A stretch of DNA of 64,000 bases, taken from CAJXYS01 sp913063035. GTDB taxonomy: Bacteria; Pseudomonadota; Alphaproteobacteria; Rhodobacterales; Rhodobacteraceae. Of this stretch, positions 48,556 to 56,876 are shown in pieces. Each line of letters opens with the position of its first letter. The first letter of the stretch is position 1. The notes beneath the pieces are model-generated. The model saw only the letters and a program-made list of their open reading frames with translations. It made no database searches and was not told where the DNA came from. The stretch is from positions 62,001 through 126,000 of the forward strand of contig NZ_JBOCEG010000004.1 of the NCBI RefSeq assembly GCF_050586465.1. Reading direction: 5' to 3'. Made by a program: the position numbers and the translations under genes.

Positions 48556-48591
48556 GCGGTTCCGCGCGTCACAAGGCGCGCGCGGAACCGC
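48556..48591. promoter_or_regulatory. inverted repeat upstream of the MazF-like gene
   Basis: GCGGTTCCGCG (48556-48566) pairs with CGCGGAACCGC (48581-48591), 63 bp before the start codon at 48493. It is either an operator palindrome or an RNA hairpin of the leader. The remaining 48592-48776 has no convincing gene. Confidence 0.45.
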
Positions 48592-48776
48592 ACGCTCCAT
48601 AGCCTCGTCCATCCACGCAAGCTGCGCGGATCACGTTGAGTCCGGTCTTTCGATGGTTTGATAAGTCGGCGTGCAGATGTTGCTTGATTTCTGCGAGCGG
48701 GCAGTCTGGCTGCAAACATGCAGGTCAGAATGCCTTAATCTATCTGCTTGGGCCGGGTTCTACGGTAGACTGAAGG

Positions 48777-48805
48777 AAAAAGGACGGCGACCGAAGCCGC
48801 CGTCC
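48777..48805 (-). terminator. intrinsic terminator of the small putative DNA-binding gene
   Basis: Eight-bp stem GGACGGCG / CGCCGTCC (48782-48789 with 48798-48805) followed by TTTTT on the minus strand, about 40 bp after the stop codon at 48846. Confidence 0.8.
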
Positions 48806-48845
48806 AACGAGGGTCTTCTACCTCCCTGTCGGACTTCTGGCGGCG

Positions 48846-49076
48846 TCAGTTCACAAGCCGAAGCGCTTCTGTGGCGGCTTTCGGATGGACATCGCCTCTC
48901 AGCACCTCACCGACCCTGAAAGTGTTAGTGCCGAGCTTCTGAGCGATCGTCTGGAACTTCTCACCTTTCAGACGCATGAGGTGCGCAGTAACTGCATCGT
49001 CGAAGTCCAAGGCCGTCCGCTCTACGACGGTTGGGTTCAGTTCAACCCCGGTGACGGGGTGTCTTTCTATTGCCAT
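48846..49076 (-). CDS. small putative helix-turn-helix protein
   Basis: 76 aa beginning MAIERHPVTGVELNPTVVER. The middle DDAVTAHLMRLKGEKFQTIA followed by QKLGTNTFRVGEVLRG looks like a helix-turn-helix of the sigma-70 region 4/Xre type (helix, KFQTIAQKLGTN turn, recognition helix). The ATG at 49076 has AAAGGAAA upstream. The gene has its own terminator (48777-48805) and lies between the MazF-like unit and the heptamer repeat. Probably a small DNA-binding regulator of the element; target unknown. Confidence 0.65.
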   Translation of the reverse strand: MAIERHPVTGVELNPTVVERTALDFDDAVTAHLMRLKGEKFQTIAQKLGTNTFRVGEVLRGDVHPKAATEALRLVN

Positions 49077-49303
49077 GGCTTTTCCTTTCTTCATGGCCCC
49101 AAGAGGCGGGCCAAGATTTTGGGTCCGCCCGCTTGGCGCTACGCACTTTTGATCGGCGGCGCAGCTCTGCCGGCTGGCCGGCCCATAGAGAATCACCCGT
49201 CCAGCGTGTAAATTGTCGCAGCCTTCGCGCGCCAATCAACCCCCATATTGTGCATTGTTCGACGGGTGGCACTATAAGTAGTGGTGAAGTGCTTTACCTT
49301 TTC

Positions 49304-49422
49304 GGTAGCAGGTAGCAGGTAGCAGGTAGCAGGTAGCAGGTAGCAGGTAGCAGGTAGCAGGTAGCAGGTAGCAGTTAGCAGGTAGCAGGTAGCAGGTAGC
49401 AGGTAGCAGGTAGCAGGTAGCC
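49304..49422. repeat. tandem heptamer repeat, 17 units of GGTAGCA
   Basis: 119 bp made of 17 consecutive 7-bp units. Unit 11 (49374-49380) is GTTAGCA and the last unit ends in C; all others are exact. Such homogeneity suggests recent slippage. It lies in the gap between the small regulatory gene and the helicase operon. Confidence 0.97.
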
Positions 49423-49861
49423 GATCCGATTGATCCAGAGCCCTGCGGAACGGTCTTGGCTCGCCGGACGCCGCCAGAGAGGGTGCAGGGATCTGCGCCG
49501 AGCAGGTCCCTGCTCTGGGGAATCCGGAGGGGGCGGCGCGTCCCTACGGTCCGTCGGAAGACGCTAAGGGAAGTGCAGAGGGGTAGCGGCGAGCATACCC
49601 CTCTGCCCGCCGGAGGCGCCTGGGGAATCCAAGGGGCGTGGCGAACGCTCCCCTTGGCCCGCGCGGGGTAGCGCGAGCAAGAGGGGGTCTTGGGGGAGGT
49701 GTGCGGAACGACCTCGCCCAAGCGGGTCCAGGGCAGAGCCCTGGCGAACGACAGCTCGAACGAAGGGGTTACGCCCCGGAGTGCGAGCTGATTAGTGAGT
49801 AATGAGCCAAGCAGGAAGACAGGCGTTGGACTTCCGAACCAATGCCTCAATTACGTTAGGC
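49423..49861. ncRNA. tandem hairpin array, possible structured RNA
   Basis: No convincing protein gene. Successive GC-rich stem-loops can be seen: around 49572-49600 (stem GCAGAGGGGTA / TACCCCTCTGC), 49630-49658 (CCAAGGGG / CCCCTTGG), 49688-49724 (CTTGGGGGAGGT / ACCTCGCCCAAG), 49730-49743 (CCAGGGC / GCCCTGG) and 49752-49790 (CAGCTCG / CGAGCTG enclosing GGGG-TTACG-CCCC). The element CTGGGGAATCC occurs twice (49513-49523 and 49619-49629), each time between hairpins. Loops or junctions repeatedly contain CGAACG or CGGAACG. Function and transcribed strand are unknown. Hairpin limits are approximate. Confidence 0.45.
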
Positions 49862-52159
49862 TTAGTCGGTTCCTTCTACAAGGCCGTTGGCAGCCGCAGC
49901 TTTAAGAAGACTGCTTGAGCCGCGCGCGTTTACCCCCATCAACAGCAACGCGAACCGCGCCCTTGACGCGGCGACATATAGCCGATTGTGCGCAGCATAA
50001 TTGGCAAAGCTCCGAGAGTCGGCGTTTGACGTAGCCCCCGCGACTGGAACTCTTCCCTCGTCAACTCCCACGATTACTACCGCATTGAACTCCAGGCCTC
50101 CAACGAAGTCAGAATGGGCCAAGACGAAGTGACCGGATTTTTCAGCCTTTCGCAGCTGCACGTAGTCTCCGCGTCTTTCAATAACGGTTGTTGGCTTGTT
50201 ATTCTTCTCTGCATAGTCTTTCAGACTACTGAGTAGATCATCCGAAAGTGTAGTAATGAGTATGCGGGCCTTCCCAGACTGAGTCTCCTTTGCCAATTTC
50301 TCGGCTTCTTGGAACGCAGCTTGAACCATCGCGTCGTCATCTGTGTATTCTTTGTACTTTGTTGGGCATGATCTCCTCTCTTCCTCTGCGGTAAATGTGC
50401 TATTGCTTTCGAGAAGAGTATTTTCAAAGTTTGTAAATAGTGTTGCGCCGGACGCAAGAATGGATTGGCAAAACTCCCGAATGTGTGGTGCATTACGGAA
50501 CACGGCGTTGACGGTAGTTATATCATTTTCCTTATCGCCATTCTCAAGAAGTTCGTCATATGCGTTTACATCACCCCAGCCTCTATCGCCGACTGCCTGA
50601 GCTTGGTCAACGGTGAAGGAAATTGGATTTTTAGATACTCGCCGTGAGAAGTGATGAAAAACGTGAAGCTCATTTATATTGAAAAGATGAGTTTCATCTA
50701 TGGCAATAAAGTCAAAACCCTCCCTTTCCCTGCGCCTCCGCCATATTGGAGTGTCGAGCTGCCCGATGGCGGATATTACTACATCATCGGTATCGAATTG
50801 ACCTGCATTTTCGAGCTGATCCTGATAAAGGCGGTACACTGAGAACGCATAACCTCTATCCGCTTCGTTATTTACTGGTAGGCCGTACTTCAGTGGCGGG
50901 CAGTTCTTGTAGATATCAAATCTCTCACCTGATCGACCCTTGATTTGAACACTAATTTCATGTTGGAAAATCTGTGACTGTATTTCCTTAGCTTGGCCTT
51001 GGATGAATTCTCTAAACTGATCGCTAAGATGGGGTTTGAATGACGGAAACTCTTTCTGGAGAGCCTCTGAAATAGCGCTCTCTACATACAGTTGTTGCAG
51101 GATTTTAGAATCCTGCGCATCTCGGTCTACAAATTCCGATTCTTTAATGGTTGTATTTAATAGCTTAGCGCAAAGGGACGCGAGTGTTTCAACAGAAAGG
51201 CTTACACTCGCACTTTCGGGGTCTCTATCCTTGAAGTCTTTAGTGTCAACAACAGATAGTATCTCGTTGATGGTATCCTTGGTCGCTTCGCTGTGTGTTA
51301 CCAAGAGCCCACGGCATTCTCTCCCTTTGCGCTCTGCTTCGCGGAGGATGTAAATAGTTCGAAGCAAAAGTGAAAGTGTTTTCCCGGTGCCAGCTGGGCC
51401 TTGAAGTCTATGCGGAACCTCCGGTGTGGCGAAAACGAATGCCCTCTGTTTGTCAGTGAGAAGTGGCAGCCATTCCTCAAAAGGCATATGCGCGGGTCTC
51501 GCCGCGTCTGGAGCTTCAAGTTTCGTTGAGGTTAGGCTTCCTGACGGCTGGTCCGCTTCAAGCCTTTCCGCGGTCCTCTCCAAAGAGGAATAGATCTCTG
51601 AAAGTCTGCCAATGACTTTCCTAAAATTTGCGGTGTCTGGGCTCTCGTTTGGCGAGCTGGCGCCCTCCCAGCCGGACTTGTAGGCAAGGAGAAAGTGACC
51701 ACCGAGTTCTCGCTTCTTTAGCCGCTCCTTGAGAGGTTCTCGTTCAAGGGTAATTCGGAAAGGGACCGGAGAGTAGGGAAGTGGGAAGACGACAGCTTTG
51801 CTTGTTCCGGTAATTATTTTCTCTGAATTGTTATAAATCCCATTATTCCAATACTTTGCGCAAAAACGGAGAAGTTTTTGAAATGACGTCAGCGTCTCAC
51901 TTTCCCGAAGCTGCGTAAACAGGAGGGATTCTTCGCAATCAATGACCAAGTACTTCTTTTTTTTCCAGTTCCCCTTGGTCGTCATGAATACGCCATCTTC
52001 GTCTTGAAATGTGGTCACTTTGCCAAGCTTGTGTACAAAAGAGACTGTCCCGCTTAGAGCCTTGATGAGTTCTTCGCCGGCCTTGAAGTCGATGGATTGA
52101 TAGTGTCTGCCCGATATAAGTTCAGAAACAGCTCCATCGTCGATGCAAACATATTTCAT
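49862..52159 (-). CDS. superfamily I UvrD/Rep-type helicase
   Basis: 765 aa. SF1A helicase motifs in order: Q-motif LTDKQRAFVF at ~234-243, Walker A GPAGTGKT at 254-261, motif II FDFIAIDETHLF at ~482-493 (DET rather than DEA/DEQ), motif III FTVDQAQAV at ~515-523, a motif IV region VFRNAPHIREF near 553, motif V FVGGLEFNAVVIVGVDEG near 685-702, and motif VI HNRLYVAASRARFALLL near 724-740. The first ~225 residues are unlike standard UvrD and may be a specificity or partner domain. Lower GC than the chromosome, with AT-ending codons. It overlaps the upstream unknown gene by 4 bp (ATGA), a two-gene operon. Roles as in Gabija-like defence or plasmid maintenance are possible but unproven. Confidence 0.85.
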   Translation of the reverse strand: MKYVCIDDGAVSELISGRHYQSIDFKAGEELIKALSGTVSFVHKLGKVTTFQDEDGVFMTTKGNWKKKKYLVIDCEESLLFTQLRESETLTSFQKLLRFCAKYWNNGIYNNSEKIITGTSKAVVFPLPYSPVPFRITLEREPLKERLKKRELGGHFLLAYKSGWEGASSPNESPDTANFRKVIGRLSEIYSSLERTAERLEADQPSGSLTSTKLEAPDAARPAHMPFEEWLPLLTDKQRAFVFATPEVPHRLQGPAGTGKTLSLLLRTIYILREAERKGRECRGLLVTHSEATKDTINEILSVVDTKDFKDRDPESASVSLSVETLASLCAKLLNTTIKESEFVDRDAQDSKILQQLYVESAISEALQKEFPSFKPHLSDQFREFIQGQAKEIQSQIFQHEISVQIKGRSGERFDIYKNCPPLKYGLPVNNEADRGYAFSVYRLYQDQLENAGQFDTDDVVISAIGQLDTPIWRRRREREGFDFIAIDETHLFNINELHVFHHFSRRVSKNPISFTVDQAQAVGDRGWGDVNAYDELLENGDKENDITTVNAVFRNAPHIREFCQSILASGATLFTNFENTLLESNSTFTAEEERRSCPTKYKEYTDDDAMVQAAFQEAEKLAKETQSGKARILITTLSDDLLSSLKDYAEKNNKPTTVIERRGDYVQLRKAEKSGHFVLAHSDFVGGLEFNAVVIVGVDEGRVPVAGATSNADSRSFANYAAHNRLYVAASRARFALLLMGVNARGSSSLLKAAAANGLVEGTD

Positions 52160-53025
52160 TGTTTTCCACCCTTCTGAATGCTCAGTTGAGTAATGGCTGC
52201 GATATCATCTTCAAATGGATCTGCTACACCAATTCTTCCAAATAGGTTCGAAAAAGACTGTAATAGATGTTCGATTGTCGGCGAGGCGATTTCTGAAATC
52301 GGCATTGCAAAATCACTATGAGAAAAATTAAGACCGCCTGCGTCAGTTTTGGGTCTTATGGCATTGTACTCTTGTTTTGAAAGTCCTTTTGCCACTTTTT
52401 CCGCAGTTCTTTTTGGAAGAGATGTCATCTCACGAAGGAGGCAGACATATCCCGGTGCCTCCTTTTCACCTTTCTCAAGTCGCTCCAGTAGGTAGTGTCC
52501 CAATACGTCATGACGACTGAGACGCTCAATCAATAATTTTATTTCGTTCTCGTATTCTTCGCAAATCCAAGCGAAGAGCGCCTCTGCGCTCCCAGTCTCG
52601 GCTAGTTCATCAAGTTGCTCTTTCATCGAAATGGTTTTGTGGAATCGATCTGCCTGTTTTTTTTGATTTTTGCTACCCTCGTCTTTCGGGAAGTTTACGC
52701 GTGCAATTTCCTTTAATGAAATAGTCCTGAGGAGGTTTTCAGATAAAGCGGCCTGCTTGAGTTGTTGTTTAAGCTTTCCATTAAGGTCATTTTGAACCTT
52801 GGTCGTCAGTATGTCTAATCCGTCTCGCCGCAGCCAATCGTTCAAGCGTACAACTGGAAGGTAACTGAGAATAGGGTATTTGTCCTGTGCGACGTCACAA
52901 CGCGCGGTAATAGTAAGGCCATGAACCGGGCACTCGTTGTAGCGAGCGGCGGCTGCACAGCAGAAGACCGTACCTTGGGTTAGCTTACCCAGTGTAGGAC
53001 TGCGTAGATCTGGACGGACTTCCAC
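52156..53025 (-). CDS. unknown protein, partner of the helicase
   Basis: 289 aa. The N-terminus (about 15-60) is beta-rich and contains Cys22, Cys23, Cys33 and a His, ending in TITARCDVAQDKYPILSYLP, which resembles a small barrel or receptor-like module (VxxRCDxxxxK pattern). The remainder (70-289) is helical and charged. No known nuclease or TIR motif is visible. AT-rich like the helicase gene; the two overlap by ATGA and must be translated together. The start at 53025 has a weak ribosome site. I cannot assign a family, which makes it the least understood gene of the element. Confidence 0.7.
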   Translation of the reverse strand: MEVRPDLRSPTLGKLTQGTVFCCAAAARYNECPVHGLTITARCDVAQDKYPILSYLPVVRLNDWLRRDGLDILTTKVQNDLNGKLKQQLKQAALSENLLRTISLKEIARVNFPKDEGSKNQKKQADRFHKTISMKEQLDELAETGSAEALFAWICEEYENEIKLLIERLSRHDVLGHYLLERLEKGEKEAPGYVCLLREMTSLPKRTAEKVAKGLSKQEYNAIRPKTDAGGLNFSHSDFAMPISEIASPTIEHLLQSFSNLFGRIGVADPFEDDIAAITQLSIQKGGKQ

Positions 53026-53215
53026 TTTTTCTTATCGACTGCTGTTTCAAGTAAAAGGAACTAAACCAAGGGGAAGCTGTTGCTGCAACCTTAGATTGGC
53101 GCCGTTGGGATGGCAGCGTTGTTGGGTTGTGCAAGAAGAATGTTCGTTCTGCTCGGCTATCGGCCATCTCGTTTGACCCCATCTCCTGACCTCCACAATC
53201 CAAGGAGGTCCGAAG
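53026..53215. other. divergent intergenic region, possible oriT area
   Basis: 190 bp between the helicase operon and the relaxase gene. MOBV-type plasmids carry oriT just upstream of mob, so this is where it would be expected. Only short inverted repeats such as AGAATGTTCGTTCT (near 53136) are seen; no oriT is proven. Confidence 0.3.
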
Positions 53216-54529
53216 ATGGACGGAGCCGTGTCGGAACAATTTCACCCTGTAGTCCTGCGTTTCGAGGGCCTGAGCCCGTCGGACCTTGCAGGCTACGAAG
53301 CACATCGATGCCGCCGGGGCGGCGATCTCGGACATGTTGACGAGACTCGCTCTGATCAGAATCGGCGCCTGATCGGTCCCGCCGACTGGGCTGAGAGAGC
53401 CTTGGAAGAAGTCGAGACGATCAAGGCGGAGAACTTCGCCGCGGAGCTTGAGGCCCTTGAGAGCCGAAAGAGGCGCAAGGATATCCAGCGGCGTCTTGCT
53501 GAAGGGCCGCATGACCCTTGGCGCCCTACACGGCATGGTCCCATGAGGGAGCTCATCCTGACGGCCAACAAGGAGTGGTTCGAGGAAGACTTGTCCGTCT
53601 TCTTCGGTGAAGCAACCACGAACCAGCGTGTCGCAGAGTTCGAGCGTCTCGCAGTCGACTGGCTCAGGGAGACCTTCGGCGAGGACGTGATCCATGCCCG
53701 TGCGGATCTGGACGAGGAAGCCTACCATATCCATGCGGTCATCATGCCGCGCGAGACCGTCGAGATGAAGCGAACCGACAAGGCTACTGGCGAGAAGAAG
53801 GTTATCGCCAGACGGAAGATGCTCCAGCCGTCGAAGTTCGATGTAATCCGCGACTATGAACTGGCGCAAGACAGCGTCGGCGAATGGTTCGCGCCTCTCG
53901 GACTGACGCGCGGTGAGCGCAGGGCGCAGGCCATCCGTGATGCGCTTGAGAATGGCAGGGAGTCACCGAAGAAGCGTCGCCATGTCCGCCCCGCTGAATG
54001 GCGGCGGCGGCAGGAGAAGGAACTGGCGGAGAAAGAGGCTCATCTTGAGGTGCGCCGGCGCGAGGTAGAGGCCCGCGAGCGAGAGGCCGATGCGGTTCTG
54101 GCCTTTACCGAAGGCATTGCTTCCGGAGAGCTCGATGAAAGCGGTCGCGAAGTGAAATCTGGGTCGGTCGAAGTCCGCGCGGATAATCCGTCGCGGCTTC
54201 CCAGGAGTCCCGCCTTGAAGGCGTCAAGAGGGTTCGGGCTTGCTCGCAGGGCATTCCGATCAGCCCTGAGGCGTCTGCGAACGCGCCTGGAGGCTGATGC
54301 CCGCGCCGAGGCCGAACGGCAGGTAGCCGAAGATCTCGCCGAGATCCGTAAGGCGGACGATATTATCGTCAGTCTCGCTGAGCTCTTGCCCAACGATATG
54401 CGTGCGAAGCTCGCTTCTGCGAGGCGTAGCCTGAGCAAGAGGATTGTCGGTCTTGAGCGTAAGTCAGAACGCCGGAAGAGAGACCATCGGCGGGAACGGT
54501 CTGGCCCGGCGTCGGACGGTGAAGAGTAG
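53216..54529 (+). CDS. MOBV-like relaxase (Mob_Pre family)
   Basis: 437 aa. The N-terminal half resembles plasmid mobilisation (MOBV/Pre) relaxases: HPVVLRFEGLS with an HR/RGGDLGH region at 29-40, and the third motif in the form DLDEEAYHIHAVIMP (164-178), corresponding to the H-x-D-E-x-x-P-H-x-H metal site; here the first His reads Asp and the Pro reads Tyr. Residues ~180-260 follow relaxase pattern, and the C-terminal third is a charged coiled coil (RRxE, AxAEAExxV). The ATG at 53216 has AAGGAGGTCC upstream. It would nick DNA at oriT and lead mobilisation by a helper conjugation system. The altered motif leaves activity uncertain. Confidence 0.75.
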   Translation: MDGAVSEQFHPVVLRFEGLSPSDLAGYEAHRCRRGGDLGHVDETRSDQNRRLIGPADWAERALEEVETIKAENFAAELEALESRKRRKDIQRRLAEGPHDPWRPTRHGPMRELILTANKEWFEEDLSVFFGEATTNQRVAEFERLAVDWLRETFGEDVIHARADLDEEAYHIHAVIMPRETVEMKRTDKATGEKKVIARRKMLQPSKFDVIRDYELAQDSVGEWFAPLGLTRGERRAQAIRDALENGRESPKKRRHVRPAEWRRRQEKELAEKEAHLEVRRREVEAREREADAVLAFTEGIASGELDESGREVKSGSVEVRADNPSRLPRSPALKASRGFGLARRAFRSALRRLRTRLEADARAEAERQVAEDLAEIRKADDIIVSLAELLPNDMRAKLASARRSLSKRIVGLERKSERRKRDHRRERSGPASDGEE

Positions 54530-54672
54530 AAAGTTTCGAGCCTTGTCAGGCAATTACAACAGTCGGTTTGAATTTCGCTTTTGCGCTCATCCAGGTCGGA
54601 ACATTTCCAGAACACCGGCGACGTAGCGACGCCGCCGGACACGATGGAAACAGACTTATGCAGGAGCAGGAC

Positions 54673-55101
54673 ATGCCCAAGAAGCTTCCGACCAACAGCC
54701 AGAAACGCAGCCGCAAGGCACGCAGCATCAGCCCGTCCCAGAGCAAGCAGCTTGAGCGCGCCATGGACCGCGTCGCCCGCGTTGCCAGCACCGTCGGTCG
54801 AAAAGATGAGGTCGCGCAGCGCAACGCGCGCCTCGCAATTGCTGACACCGTCGAAGACTGGCTCGACTGGCTCGCCGAACAAGACCCGCAGGCCGCCGAG
54901 GATTTCTATGTTGAGCTTGAGATCCTCGCTTCGGCGACCAACAGGCGTCGCATCCAGAAGCACGCTCTTCGTCCGGATGGGGTCGATGAGCGCGTGGAGC
55001 GGGAGCTGTCCCGCCTCGACCGCGAGGCCACTCGAACCACAGAAGACGGCACCAAGGCCAGCGCCTCGGGCTCTCAGGCTTCGTCCGAAGAGGCCTCGTG
55101 A
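54673..55101 (+). CDS. small basic hypothetical protein, mobilisation-associated
   Basis: 142 aa beginning MPKKLPTNSQKRSRKARSIS, a strongly basic N-terminus typical of a DNA-binding or ribosome-associated tail, followed by a helical acidic part with EDWLDWLAEQDPQAAEDFY (about 65-85) and a Ser/Thr-rich end. The start at 54673 has CAGGAGCAGG upstream; in-frame starts further up at 54568 and 54658 are less well supported. It follows the relaxase gene by 143 bp on the same strand, so it may be a relaxase accessory protein. No recognised family. Confidence 0.6.
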   Translation: MPKKLPTNSQKRSRKARSISPSQSKQLERAMDRVARVASTVGRKDEVAQRNARLAIADTVEDWLDWLAEQDPQAAEDFYVELEILASATNRRRIQKHALRPDGVDERVERELSRLDREATRTTEDGTKASASGSQASSEEAS

Positions 55102-55295
55102 CGACGCCGAAGGCCTTGAGGCGGCCCCGGCAGCGCGGATGGATGCCTCGGAAGGTATCGCCCCCGCGTTTAGGCCGGCGACCGCCCCGAGGCTGACGGT
55201 AACTTGCGCTGTGGAGGTCTTCAACGCGCATCAGGGCCTGGCCGCCGCGTATCCGCGGCGCGGCGAGATACAAAAGATTCGTCTTCGCGTGAGTC

Positions 55296-55316
55296 CAAAT
55301 CCCTTCCCCGCAACCA
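55296..55316 (+). repeat. attR core, imperfect copy of the tRNA-fMet 3' end
   Basis: CAAATCCCTTCCCCGCAACCA (21 bp) differs from the tRNA end at two adjacent positions only. It lacks the rest of the tRNA, so it marks the right boundary of the element. Confidence 0.78.
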
Positions 55317-55340
55317 ATACCCACCAATAATAAAGCCGCA

Positions 55341-55369
55341 AAAAAAGCCTCCCAAACGGGAGGCTTTTT
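55341..55369. terminator. strong intrinsic terminator, probably the original rrn operon terminator
   Basis: Seven-bp stem GCCTCCC / GGGAGGC (55347-55353 with 55358-55364) with AAAAAA before and TTTTT after, working in both directions. It lies 25 bp after attR, where the end of the rrn/tRNA-fMet transcript would be without the element. Confidence 0.85.
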
Positions 55370-55462
55370 GTGTTCAGCACCCCAAAGACCCAACAACCAA
55401 AAAAACCGCAAGGGCGGGGTCTCTCCGGGGTATCCCGCGCAGGGATCCTGTCTGCGTTGGTC

Positions 55463-56866
55463 CTAGAAGCCACCACCGGTGCTGAAACCGCCGCCCGCAG
55501 ATCGCCCGCCGCCGAAGCCGCCGCCGGTCCTGAACCCGCCACCGGCAGACCGGCTCCGCCTGGCGCGGTGCGTGCGCATCGTCGAGCGTAGAACACGATG
55601 CTGGCGAGAGAGGTGATCCCAGAACCCGTTCCGCGACAGGGTCCCCTCGAGAAGGTTCTGCAGCAAAACAGCTATCAGGTCGCCATCGCGAAAGGTGGAG
55701 TTTGACCGGGCGTAGCGCCGGCGCTTGAAGTCGCGCGCGATCTCTCCGAGCTCTTTCAGCCGGGCAAGCCTCTGGTCGAGCCGTTCTTTCAATTCGACCC
55801 GTGCCGCGTGCAGTGCCGCGATCTCGCCCTGGGACTCCATGAGGCGTCCGACGATCCGGTCGTCTTCCGCGCCGAGGGTTTCCTGCGCATCCTGGAACAG
55901 GGCCTCCACGTTTTGCCGGCGAAGCTCTCCTGCGATCAAATCGACGGCCTGCAATGACCATTCGTCCGCGCCGGAGGCGAAGGATGCCAACTCGGCGAGA
56001 AGATCCTCGTGCTGCTGCGCCAAGGCGTCTCGCGCATCCTCCGTCTGCTCCAACGCGGCTTCTGCCGCCTCCAGCGCATCGTCAAGGGGCGTCAGGCCGT
56101 CTTCGGCACGCGCTTTCTGCCACAACTCCGACAGGGCCTCTTCCTCGGCCGCCGCCTCTTCCGCCAGCCGATCTGCATGGCCGCGCAGGCGTTTCGGGAT
56201 CTCCTGGAGACGCCCGAAATCGCGCCGTGCCGCGTCATAGCCGATCAGCCCTGCGACCCAGCCGTCCAGGGTGCGTATCAGCGGCATCGCCGCATAGCCG
56301 GGTAAGCCGAACCCGCGGGTCCAGAGATACATGAATAACGGGCTCTGCTCGTAGGCGGCGCGCTTCTCGGCCAGCTCGGTTTCGCTCTGGTTTGCCTTCT
56401 CGCCTGCGTTGGTCGCCTGGATGTCGATCTTGTGCGCGCGGTCTTCCTGCGCGCTAAAGGCGGGATCTTTTTCAAGCCGCGCGCGCGTCTCGGTCTCCGC
56501 CCTTTCGACTGCCGCGCGTGCCGCGGCGACGTCAGCCTCCTGACTGGCGCGCCGTGCGTCGAGGTCCTCGAGCCGCTGAACAAGCTCCGCGCGCCGCGTC
56601 TGTGCCGCTTGCCTCGCGGCGTCACGCTGCGCCAGAAGGGCCAGCGCATCCTTGTCGGCCCGGTCCAGGCCGCCGGTGAGGCTATCCCTGTCGATTGCCT
56701 CGAGACGAAGCCCCGCGAGGTCGCGGTAGCCCGACAGCTCTGCCGCGCGCGCCTCTTCCGTCTGTTTTTGAAGCGCCTCCAGCCGATCCTCGAGCGCGCT
56801 GACGGCCGAGGCCTCGTCAGCAAGCGTTCTTTCTATGGTCTCCAGCGCCTTGCGTCCCGATATCAT
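55463..56866 (-). CDS. large coiled-coil protein with Gly-rich tail
   Basis: 467 aa. The ATG at 56866 is preceded by GGTAGGAGATG. Residues ~1-150 and 220-400 are long coiled coils rich in Ala, Glu, Arg and Leu. Between them is a hydrophobic segment (YLWTRGFGLPGYAAMPLIRT, near 165-190) that may lie in or on the membrane. The C-terminal ~35 residues are of low complexity with repeats of GGGF (SAGGGFRTGGGFGGGRSAGG). Third gene of a three-gene unit with the two genes upstream (10 bp gap). I do not recognise a family. The structure suggests a membrane-associated scaffold or envelope protein. Confidence 0.72.
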   Translation of the reverse strand: MISGRKALETIERTLADEASAVSALEDRLEALQKQTEEARAAELSGYRDLAGLRLEAIDRDSLTGGLDRADKDALALLAQRDAARQAAQTRRAELVQRLEDLDARRASQEADVAAARAAVERAETETRARLEKDPAFSAQEDRAHKIDIQATNAGEKANQSETELAEKRAAYEQSPLFMYLWTRGFGLPGYAAMPLIRTLDGWVAGLIGYDAARRDFGRLQEIPKRLRGHADRLAEEAAAEEEALSELWQKARAEDGLTPLDDALEAAEAALEQTEDARDALAQQHEDLLAELASFASGADEWSLQAVDLIAGELRRQNVEALFQDAQETLGAEDDRIVGRLMESQGEIAALHAARVELKERLDQRLARLKELGEIARDFKRRRYARSNSTFRDGDLIAVLLQNLLEGTLSRNGFWDHLSRQHRVLRSTMRTHRARRSRSAGGGFRTGGGFGGGRSAGGGFSTGGGF

Positions 56867-56876
56867 GGCGCATCTC

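Larger units (their letters stand above)
55102..55462. other. right end of the element and original rrn downstream region
   Basis: No gene is supported here. On the minus strand 55231-55295 is an open extension that would join the recombinase gene after excision. The att copy is at 55296-55316 and a strong intrinsic terminator at 55341-55369. Confidence 0.7.

Noticed and set aside
49304..49422. CRISPR array
   Set aside because: Units are only 7 bp with no spacers and no cas genes are present.
49272..49850. Minus-strand frame of 192 codons with CYLLPAT repeats
   Set aside because: The repeat part is the heptamer tract, open in all frames, and the rest covers the hairpin array; no ribosome site and no family.
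52985..53869. Minus-strand frame of 294 codons
   Set aside because: Opposite to the relaxase gene, which has a strong ribosome site and recognisable motif; treated as a shadow.
55231..55596. Minus-strand frame of 121 codons across attR and the terminator
   Set aside because: Not a gene as it stands; only 55231-55316 is relevant, as the recombinase end in the excised circle.
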